A stretch of 5,612 bases of DNA from Actinomycetes bacterium (lineage in GTDB: Bacteria > Actinomycetota > Actinomycetes > S36-B12 > UBA5976): positions 1 through 5,612 of the forward strand of contig JAJXSV010000166.1 of NCBI GenBank assembly GCA_021784375.1, given 5' to 3'. Positions 1 to 4,493 of this stretch are shown here, in pieces. Under the pieces are notes generated by a model that saw nothing but the letters and a program-made list of their open reading frames with translations, searched no databases and was not told the DNA's origin. Made by a program: the position numbers and the translations under genes. Each line of letters opens with the position of its first letter. The first letter of the stretch is position 1.

Positions 1-67
1 CGGGGTGCATCGGCACGGCCGTCATCGCGGCGATCAGTAGTGCGATCGCCCGGGTGCGCTTCCCCAC
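1..67 (-). CDS. Start of a probable secreted protein (partial, runs off left edge)
   Basis: A GTG at 67-65 opens a frame that stays open to the window edge (22 full codons). Its start reads V-G-K-R-T-R followed by a hydrophobic stretch, A-I-A-L-L-I-A-A-M-T-A-V. This is the layout of a Sec signal peptide: a basic n-region, then a hydrophobic core. The GTG follows directly on the TAG stop of the upstream SLT gene, in the same frame, so reinitiation by the terminating ribosome is plausible. No clear Shine-Dalgarno sequence precedes it. In-frame ATG codons at 25-23 and 10-8 are alternative starts but would lose the signal-like segment. Too little is visible to name a product. A non-coding tail after the SLT gene is the main alternative. 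Confidence 0.4.
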   Translation of the reverse strand, partial: MGKRTRAIALLIAAMTAVPMHP

Positions 68-664
68 CTAGTACCAGCCGTACCGGCTCGAGTGCGCCAG
101 CGCCTTGCAGGGGCTGCCGTACCGGTACTGGATGTAGTTGGAACCGATCTGCACCTGATACTCAGGCGTCTTCATGAAGGTGCTGAGGTTGATGCCGAAC
201 TCGCGCACGTTCGCGAGTGTGGTCTGCGGGATGCCGAAGACGTGGCCCCGGCGGTTCGTCGACTGGAAGTTCCAGTTGCTCTCGCGATTCCAGAGCGAGA
301 CAAGGCAGCCGAACTGGTCATTGCTCCACTTGTACTTGGAGAGGATGTGCGACTTGGCGTACCACTTCGCATATGCCGGCGAGCCCCAACGGAACAGCGA
401 CGCGGAGCGGGTGGCGCGAATAGCGGCCGCGGTGCGAGCAGTGAAGTTCGGGACGATCTTCGTCGGCGCCTTCACGACCGAGGCGGTGATGGCCGATTGC
501 AGCGATGTGGACTGCTGCACCTGCGAGGCGCGCACCTCGTCGAGCGAGGCCGTGCTCGTCTCATCGGCCCACGCCATACCGGGGGCGGTGGCAACAGCGG
601 CCACCGTGACCAGCGCGCTGGCCATGGCCCGCCACGGATGCGCGGGGCTCAGGACTCGGGACAT
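68..664 (-). CDS. Secreted SLT-type lytic transglycosylase-like protein
   Basis: This is a 198-residue predicted exported protein, probably acting on cell-wall peptidoglycan. Residues 1-33 form a signal peptide: Arg3 and Arg12 in the n-region, a hydrophobic core around 14-29, and an A-W-A cleavage site before Asp34. Residues ~34-90 are a low-complexity Ala/Ser/Thr linker. Residues ~95-198 resemble the actinobacterial lysozyme-fold SLT domain: FGCLVSLWNRESNW carries the likely catalytic Glu128, followed by a FGIPQ motif (143-147), then SNYIQYRYGSPCKA, ending in GWY. Cys120 and Cys186 could form a disulphide. ATG 664 is chosen because it gives a compact signal peptide. The frame stays open to GTG 742, which would add 26 residues, and ATG 625 is a shorter option. 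None has a strong ribosome binding site. It is a stand-alone SLT domain with no LysM, SH3 or other wall-binding module. Fold and export are fairly sure; the exact activity is inferred. Confidence 0.8.
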   Translation of the reverse strand: MSRVLSPAHPWRAMASALVTVAAVATAPGMAWADETSTASLDEVRASQVQQSTSLQSAITASVVKAPTKIVPNFTARTAAAIRATRSASLFRWGSPAYAKWYAKSHILSKYKWSNDQFGCLVSLWNRESNWNFQSTNRRGHVFGIPQTTLANVREFGINLSTFMKTPEYQVQIGSNYIQYRYGSPCKALAHSSRYGWY

Positions 665-716
665 GGCGGTTACGGTGCCGTGCAGTGCCTGTGGACAGCA
701 ACCCGCGAGTAACCAT
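663..716 (-). repeat. Inverted repeat that would pair with the SLT start codon
   Basis: On the minus strand ATGGTTAC (716-709) is complementary to GTAACCGCCAT (673-663), apart from a three-base bulge (GCC). The core, GGTTAC at 714-709 against GTAACC at 673-668, is a perfect six-base match enclosing 35 bases. The downstream arm covers the first two bases of the proposed ATG start at 664. In a transcript starting upstream of 716 it could mask initiation, or the arms could be a spaced operator. The short stem means chance is a real possibility. Confidence 0.3.
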
Positions 717-773
717 CTTTTCCCCAGATCGCCGAACGGCACGGGAGAAACGATGGCAAATCGGACAAACCGG

Positions 774-789
774 AGTGACGCACGTCACA
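774..789 (-). promoter_or_regulatory. CRP/GlxR-like binding site upstream of the SLT gene
   Basis: The minus strand reads TGTGACGTGCGTCACT, which matches the CRP-family palindrome TGTGA-N6-TCACA at nine of its ten defined positions. Its centre (about 781.5) lies about 118 bases upstream of the ATG at 664 and inside the gap after the PIN-PhoH gene, so the SLT gene is the likely target. CRP-type regulators are known to control peptidoglycan-active rpf genes in mycobacteria (CRP, Rv3676) and corynebacteria (GlxR). That this site works the same way is inference. I could not identify convincing -35/-10 boxes downstream of it. Confidence 0.55.
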
Positions 790-813
790 TCCGGCCGTCG
801 TCTCCCCGCGGGT

Positions 814-2169
814 TCAGACGCCGACGTCCTCCAGCATCTCTGTCACCAGGGCCGCAATCGGTGAGCGCTCGCTTCGTGTGAGCGTCACATGCGCGAACAG
901 CGGGTGTCCCTTGAGCTTCTCGACCACGGCGACGACGCCATCGTGCCGACCCACGCGCAGGTTGTCGCGCTGCGCCACGTCATGCGTAAGTACCACCCGC
1001 GAGTTCTTGCCGATGCGCGACAGCACGGTGAGCAGGACGTTGCGTTCCAACGACTGCGCCTCATCGACGATGACGAATGCATCGTGCAGCGAGCGGCCGC
1101 GGATGTGCGTGAGGGGCAGCACTTCGAGCATGCCGCGCTCGACCACTTCCTCGACGACATGCGACGAGGCGACAGCGCCCAGGGTGTCGTACACGGCCTG
1201 CCCCCAAGGGTTCATCTTCTCCGCCTCGGAGCCGGGAAGGTAGCCGAGCTCCTGCCCGCCGACTGCGTAAAGTGGCCTGAACACAACGACTTTCTGGTAC
1301 TGCCGCTTCTCCATGACAGCCTCCAGGCCGGCGCACAGTGCGAGTGCGCTCTTGCCCGTACCGGCACGCCCACCGAGCGACACGATGCCGATCTCCTCAT
1401 CGAGCAGCAGGTCGAGTGCGATGCGCTGCTCCGCACTGCGACCGTGGATGCCGAATGCCTCGCGATCGCCTCGCACCATGCGCACCTGCTTGCCCGGCGT
1501 CACACGACCGAGCACGCTCTGCCTGCCGTTGTACAGCACGAGCCCCGTGTGACACGGCAATTCCCTTGCAATGTCAAGGTCGATGACGTGTTCGCTGTAC
1601 AGCTCGTTGATGGTCTCGGAGTCGACGTAGGACTCATGCATGCCTGTCCAGCCGGTGCTCATGACCAACTCGTGGCGGTACTCGTCCGCGGTGATGCCAC
1701 ACGACGAGGCCTTCACGCGCATGGGCAGGTCCTTGCTCACCAGGACGACGTCGCGTCCCTCGGCCTTGAGGTTCGCTGCCACTGCCAGGATCCGCGAGTC
1801 GTTGTCACCGAGACGGAACCCCGACGGCAGGACGGCGTGGTCGATGTGGTTGAGCTCGACGCGGAGCGTGCCGCCCTCGGTTCCGATGGGCAGCGGAGCA
1901 TCCAGCCGGCCGTGCTGCATGCGCAGATCGTCGAGGAAGCGCAGGGCCTGTCGCGCGAAGTAGCCGAGTTCGGGATGCGTGCGCTTGGCCTCGAGTTCGG
2001 TGAGCACGACCACCGGGAGCACCACTTCGTGCTCCGCGAAGCGCGTCATCGCATTGGGGTCCGACAGCAGCACCGAAGTGTCGATGACGTAGGTGCGGAG
2101 CCCCCCTTTCGGCTTGGTCGTGCGCTTGCGGCTGGTGGCGGCTGGCGGGTTGGCGGCTGGACGCGGCAT
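814..2169 (-). CDS. phoH2: PIN-domain/PhoH-type ATPase (PhoH2-like, YlaK family)
   Basis: A 451-residue cytoplasmic two-domain protein. Residues ~25-165 form a PIN nuclease domain: VIDTSVLL with Asp30, LTELEAKR with Glu58/Glu60, GDNDSRIL with Asp122/Asp124, and VSKDLPMR with Asp147. These are the acidic residues expected to bind catalytic metal. Residues ~240-450 are a PhoH P-loop ATPase: Walker A GRAGTGKS (267-274, Lys273), Walker B FVIVDEAQ (365-372, Asp369-Glu370), and a conserved SRIGKNSR...THD segment (384-397). Length and domain order match mycobacterial PhoH2 and Bacillus YlaK; studied mycobacterial PhoH2 couples ATP-dependent RNA unwinding to RNA cleavage. The start is supported by GAGGGA (2178-2173) five bases from ATG. 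The preceding 20 residues are a basic, Pro/Ala-rich tail. All catalytic motifs look intact. No small PhoAT-type antitoxin frame is evident upstream. Family assignment is firm; the cellular role is not known from sequence. Confidence 0.95.
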   Translation of the reverse strand: MPRPAANPPAATSRKRTTKPKGGLRTYVIDTSVLLSDPNAMTRFAEHEVVLPVVVLTELEAKRTHPELGYFARQALRFLDDLRMQHGRLDAPLPIGTEGGTLRVELNHIDHAVLPSGFRLGDNDSRILAVAANLKAEGRDVVLVSKDLPMRVKASSCGITADEYRHELVMSTGWTGMHESYVDSETINELYSEHVIDLDIARELPCHTGLVLYNGRQSVLGRVTPGKQVRMVRGDREAFGIHGRSAEQRIALDLLLDEEIGIVSLGGRAGTGKSALALCAGLEAVMEKRQYQKVVVFRPLYAVGGQELGYLPGSEAEKMNPWGQAVYDTLGAVASSHVVEEVVERGMLEVLPLTHIRGRSLHDAFVIVDEAQSLERNVLLTVLSRIGKNSRVVLTHDVAQRDNLRVGRHDGVVAVVEKLKGHPLFAHVTLTRSERSPIAALVTEMLEDVGV

Positions 2170-2172
2170 ACA

Positions 2173-2178
2173 TCCCTC
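2173..2178 (-). promoter_or_regulatory. Shine-Dalgarno sequence of the PIN-PhoH gene
   Basis: GAGGGA on the minus strand, with its GAGG core five bases from the ATG at 2169. It is one of the few good ribosome binding sites in the window and fixes this start over any upstream alternative. Confidence 0.65.
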
Positions 2179-2244
2179 GAGCGTTCGTGCAATCTGGGGA
2201 AGGTCGACGGGTGTCGAGCGCTGATTGCCTTGGACTCACGGTAC

Positions 2245-2272
2245 GTCGGTGACGCGTGACCCCATGACCGAC
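2245..2272 (-). repeat. Inverted repeat in the prenyltransferase-PhoH gap
   Basis: GTCGGT (2272-2267) and ACCGAC (2250-2245) can pair as a six-base stem, extendable by two G-U pairs, around a 16-base loop containing GGTCACGCGTCACC. It lies about 39-66 bases after the prenyltransferase stop and 75 or more bases before the PIN-PhoH start. No T-run follows on the transcribed strand, so it is not a classical terminator. It could be an attenuating hairpin or an operator; support is only the symmetry. I see nothing else convincing in this 141-base gap (2170-2310). TACCGT at 2244-2239 could be a -10 box but lacks a -35 partner. Confidence 0.25.
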
Positions 2273-2310
2273 ACGCCCGATCGCAGGTGAAGACCGAATG
2301 ACGAAGCCGA

Positions 2311-3102
2311 CTAGTGGCCGAAGCGACGCTCGCGCTTGCTGTAGTCACGCAGCGCGCGCAGCAGGTCGACCTTGCGGAAGTCCGGCCAGTACGCGTCCGT
2401 GAACCAGAACTCCGACTTCTCACTCTGCCAGAGGAGGAAGCCGCCAAGGCGTTGCTCACCACTGGTGCGGATCACCAGGTCGGGGTCGGGCTGCCCCCGC
2501 GTGTACAGGTGCTTGGCGATGTGCTCGTCAGTGAGCTGCTGCGCCAACTCCGCCAGCGGCGTGCCCAGGGCCTCATGCTCCTGCAGGAGTGCGCGCACCG
2601 CGTCGACCACTTCGTGGCGGCCGCCATACGCCACCGCCATGTTCACGACCATGCCCTTGCGCTGCTTCGTCCCCTCGGCTGCGGATTCGAGGACCTCACG
2701 GGTCCGGGGCGGGAGCAGTCCCGGGGCACCGACCAGGTTGACGCGCCAGTCCACGTGCTTGGCGAGTTGCACAGCGGTGCGCTCGATGGTGGCGTACAGG
2801 GGGATGAGCTCGCTCTCAGCACGCTTGAGGTTGTCGGTGGAGAGCAGCCACAGGGTCACCACTTCGACACCGGTCTCGTCGCACCAGTCGAGCACCTGCT
2901 CGATCTTCTCGCCGCCCTGTCGATGCCCACGCGAGGCGCTCAGGCCGCGTTCAGCCGCCCAACGTCGATTGCCATCCAGGATGATCGCGACGTGGTGCGG
3001 GATGGGGAGCTGCTTGAGCTTGCGCTCCAGGTAGGCGACGTACAGGTCCTCGAGCCACATGCGGGCGAAGGCACGGAGGGCATTCTGGAACCTGCGGTCC
3101 AT
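2311..3102 (-). CDS. Isoprenyl transferase (cis-prenyltransferase, Rv1086-like)
   Basis: A 263-residue member of the UppS/cis-prenyltransferase family, which condenses isopentenyl diphosphate onto an allylic diphosphate with Z geometry to make carriers for cell-wall synthesis. Diagnostic motifs are ILDGNRRWA with catalytic Asp43 (41-49), GHRQGGEKI (59-67), LLSTDNL (86-92), NMAVAYGGR (154-162), PDPDLVIRTSGEQRL (205-219) and the C-terminal WPDFRKVDLLRALRDY. The pattern STDNL, in place of the STENW usual in long-chain UppS, together with the RTSGEQRLGGFLLWQS block, matches my recollection of M. tuberculosis Rv1086, a short-chain Z-farnesyl diphosphate synthase. A short product is therefore likely but not proven, so I do not use uppS as the symbol. 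The N-terminal ~32 residues are helical and basic/amphipathic, which suits membrane association. The start follows the exporter stop by eight bases, and AGGGGG overlapping that stop is the ribosome binding site. Confidence 0.95.
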   Translation of the reverse strand: MDRRFQNALRAFARMWLEDLYVAYLERKLKQLPIPHHVAIILDGNRRWAAERGLSASRGHRQGGEKIEQVLDWCDETGVEVVTLWLLSTDNLKRAESELIPLYATIERTAVQLAKHVDWRVNLVGAPGLLPPRTREVLESAAEGTKQRKGMVVNMAVAYGGRHEVVDAVRALLQEHEALGTPLAELAQQLTDEHIAKHLYTRGQPDPDLVIRTSGEQRLGGFLLWQSEKSEFWFTDAYWPDFRKVDLLRALRDYSKRERRFGH

Positions 3103-3106
3103 GCCA

Positions 3107-3112
3107 CCCCCT
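3107..3112 (-). promoter_or_regulatory. Ribosome binding site overlapping the exporter stop codon
   Basis: AGGGGG lies four bases before the prenyltransferase ATG at 3102 and includes the last two bases of the exporter TAG stop (3113-3111). Termination and initiation therefore share the same few bases, which supports translational coupling of the two genes. Confidence 0.5.
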
Positions 3113-3743
3113 AGGCCAGTGACTGCACGCCGGCGCGTACCAAGGAGAACGCTAGACCCACGAGCAGGATCCCCGCCGTGGTGAGGATGCGTCGGTAGTT
3201 CGCGTCAGACAGCCGCGAACGCCCCGCGCCGACGGCCCCGGCCATGCCGAGTTTGGCGCCGACGAGCAACGCATAGAAGCCCACGAGGAATGCTGCCGGC
3301 GCCACAGGGCCCTCATTCCATGCCGTCCTCAGCAAGGGGCCGCCGATGGTGATCCAGAACATCCAGGGCGCAGGGTTGAGCGCGTTCGCGATGGCTCCTT
3401 GGCGCAGCGAGTGACCGGCGGAGGGCGCATGCGCGGCTCCGTCGCGCATCGCCGCCAAGGAGACGGTGCGGGCATCACGGAAGGCCTCGAGGGCGAAGTA
3501 GCCGAGCACGCAGGCGCCGACGAGCGACAGCAGACCGGACACCGTCCTCGACACGTGCGACACCAGCAGCATGCAGATCGCGATGATGGGCAGGTCCGTC
3601 ACCAGTGGCGACGCCGCCACCGCTGCCCCGTTACGGAAGCCACCGCGCAGGGCACCGGCGATGGTGAGCACCATGAGCGGCCCCGGCAGCATCCCGCTGG
3701 CGAAGCCGAGGGCGAGGCCCTGGGCAAGGTACGCGGTCGTCAT
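3111..3743 (-). CDS. LysE/RhtB-family exporter
   Basis: A 210-residue inner-membrane protein of the LysE translocator family, whose members export amino acids or similar small solutes by proton antiport. The N-terminal signature is clear: GFASGMLPGPLMVLTIAGALRGG around residues 13-35, with LPGP at 19-22, followed by A-x-SPLVTDLP (44-52). NPAPWMFW (123-130) is the conserved mid-protein motif. About six hydrophobic segments are visible, near 5-30, 40-62, 68-86, 115-138, 147-170 and 185-205. Length is normal for the family. The ATG lies three bases after the HAD stop (TGA GCG ATG) with no clear ribosome binding site, so it is probably expressed by coupling to the HAD gene. The substrate cannot be told from sequence; the neighbouring phosphatase and prenyltransferase do not point to an amino acid. 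Confidence 0.88.
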   Translation of the reverse strand: MTTAYLAQGLALGFASGMLPGPLMVLTIAGALRGGFRNGAAVAASPLVTDLPIIAICMLLVSHVSRTVSGLLSLVGACVLGYFALEAFRDARTVSLAAMRDGAAHAPSAGHSLRQGAIANALNPAPWMFWITIGGPLLRTAWNEGPVAPAAFLVGFYALLVGAKLGMAGAVGAGRSRLSDANYRRILTTAGILLVGLAFSLVRAGVQSLA

Positions 3744-3746
3744 CGC

Positions 3747-4391
3747 TCAGCCGAGCAGCAGGTCGAGCAACTCGTGCAGGTCGTCGACGACGTGGTGCGC
3801 GTTCGCCAGCTCGCTGCGGTCGTGCGTCTCCGCCACTGCCACCACCAGGGCCCCTGCAGCCAGCCCGGCCGTGACACCAGAGGGCGCGTCCTCGACGACG
3901 ATGGTCATCGCGGGGTCGACGCCGAGCCTCTCGGCAGCCACCAGGAAGGGATCGGGGGCGGGCTTGCCCACGGTGTAGTCACCGAACATCACGAACACCT
4001 CGGGCCGGGGCAGCCCGGCAGCACCCTGGCGCGCCTCGCCGAGGCCGTACTGGCAGCCGGTGGCGATGGCCCACGGAACGTGCGCGGACTCAAGCGCACG
4101 CAGCAGCGGCAGTGCTCCCTCGAGCGCGACCACGCCTTCCGTGTCGTCGATCTCCATCTGCAGGTGGATCCGGTTCCATGCCAGCGCATCCACATCGGAG
4201 ATGCCCGGCGCGATGGATCGGATGTTGCTCAGGGAGGGGACGCCGTGGACGAAGGGCGCCGTGGCGTACTCGATCTCCATGGCATTGGCCAGGCGCTTCC
4301 AGGAGCGTTCGACACTCGCGTGGGAGTCGATGAGGGTGCCATCGAGGTCGAAGATGACGGCTCTGATGCCGCGCTCGTCGATCAAACCCAT
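3747..4391 (-). CDS. HAD-superfamily hydrolase, sugar-phosphatase-like
   Basis: A 214-residue cytoplasmic phosphatase of the haloacid dehalogenase superfamily, with a helical cap of the beta-phosphoglucomutase/DOG-GPP type inserted after motif I. All four motifs are present: motif I FDLDGTLIDS with nucleophile Asp15 and acid/base Asp17; motif II ATG with Thr111; motif III GKPAPDPF with Lys143; motif IV VVEDAPSG with Glu167-Asp168. The cap segment HGVPSLSNIRSIAPG (49-63) resembles that of 2-deoxyglucose-6-phosphate and glycerol-3-phosphate phosphatases, so a small phosphorylated polyol or sugar is a likely substrate; this is inference. I prefer ATG 4391 because a TAGTCT box lies seven bases before it, as in leaderless mRNAs. 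A GTG at 4421 would add ten residues and has no ribosome binding site either. It heads a tight run with the exporter and prenyltransferase. Confidence 0.9.
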   Translation of the reverse strand: MGLIDERGIRAVIFDLDGTLIDSHASVERSWKRLANAMEIEYATAPFVHGVPSLSNIRSIAPGISDVDALAWNRIHLQMEIDDTEGVVALEGALPLLRALESAHVPWAIATGCQYGLGEARQGAAGLPRPEVFVMFGDYTVGKPAPDPFLVAAERLGVDPAMTIVVEDAPSGVTAGLAAGALVVAVAETHDRSELANAHHVVDDLHELLDLLLG

Positions 4392-4398
4392 GGCGTGG

Positions 4399-4404
4399 AG
4401 ACTA
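4399..4404 (-). promoter_or_regulatory. -10 box of a probable leaderless promoter for the HAD gene
   Basis: TAGTCT fits the actinobacterial TAnnnT -10 pattern and ends seven bases before the ATG at 4391, which would place the transcript start at or next to the A of the start codon. No Shine-Dalgarno sequence is present, and leaderless genes are common in actinobacteria. The region one spacer upstream (GCGGGT at about 4427-4422) is not a good -35, but weak -35 boxes are usual in this group. Confidence 0.45.
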
Positions 4405-4410
4405 GCGAAT

Positions 4411-4427
4411 GCGGGGTGCACACCCGC
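4411..4427 (-). terminator. Weak hairpin between the MMPL and HAD genes
   Basis: GCGGGT (4427-4422) pairs with ACCCCGC (4417-4411) around a four-base loop, with one bulged base. It lies 67-83 bases after the MMPL stop and just upstream of the HAD -10 box. It has no following T-run, so it could be a GC-only terminator for the MMPL gene or an operator overlapping the -35 region. The remainder of the 102-base gap (4392-4493) shows no other signal that I recognise. Confidence 0.25.
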
Positions 4428-4493
4428 TGCGGACCGAGTGCAGGGCGCTGGCTGGCGTCACCGCGGCAACTTCATGGTGGAGGTCACCCGGTC

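Noticed and set aside
561..716. Small frame from ATG 716, preceded by GGGGAAAAG, reading through the SLT signal peptide region
   Set aside because: It has a passable ribosome binding site, but its 51-residue product is an Arg/His/Gly-rich shadow of the SLT gene with no recognisable feature.
665..813. c-di-AMP (ydaO-type) riboswitch ahead of the SLT gene
   Set aside because: Such riboswitches often precede actinobacterial wall hydrolase genes, but I could not find the conserved ydaO core blocks in this 149-base gap, and the gap is short for that class.
799..820. Terminator hairpin overlapping the PIN-PhoH stop codon (CGTCT/AGACG with a GC-rich loop)
   Set aside because: The perfect stem is only five bases, the interior CCCGCGGG cannot extend it well, and no T-run follows on the minus strand.
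1805..2239. Minus-strand frame starting upstream of the PIN-PhoH gene, considered as a PhoAT-like antitoxin
   Set aside because: Most of it lies out of frame inside the PIN domain, it is Arg/His/Pro-rich as expected for a shadow, and at 144 codons it is far larger than the known small antitoxin.
889..2259. Long plus-strand open frame antisense to the PIN-PhoH gene (456 codons)
   Set aside because: Its composition is the His/Val/Arg-rich pattern of a GC-rich antisense shadow with no recognisable motif, while the minus strand encodes an intact PIN-PhoH protein.
2314..3114. Plus-strand frame opposite the prenyltransferase (266 codons)
   Set aside because: It is a mirror of a complete cis-prenyltransferase with all family motifs; no independent start signal or domain.
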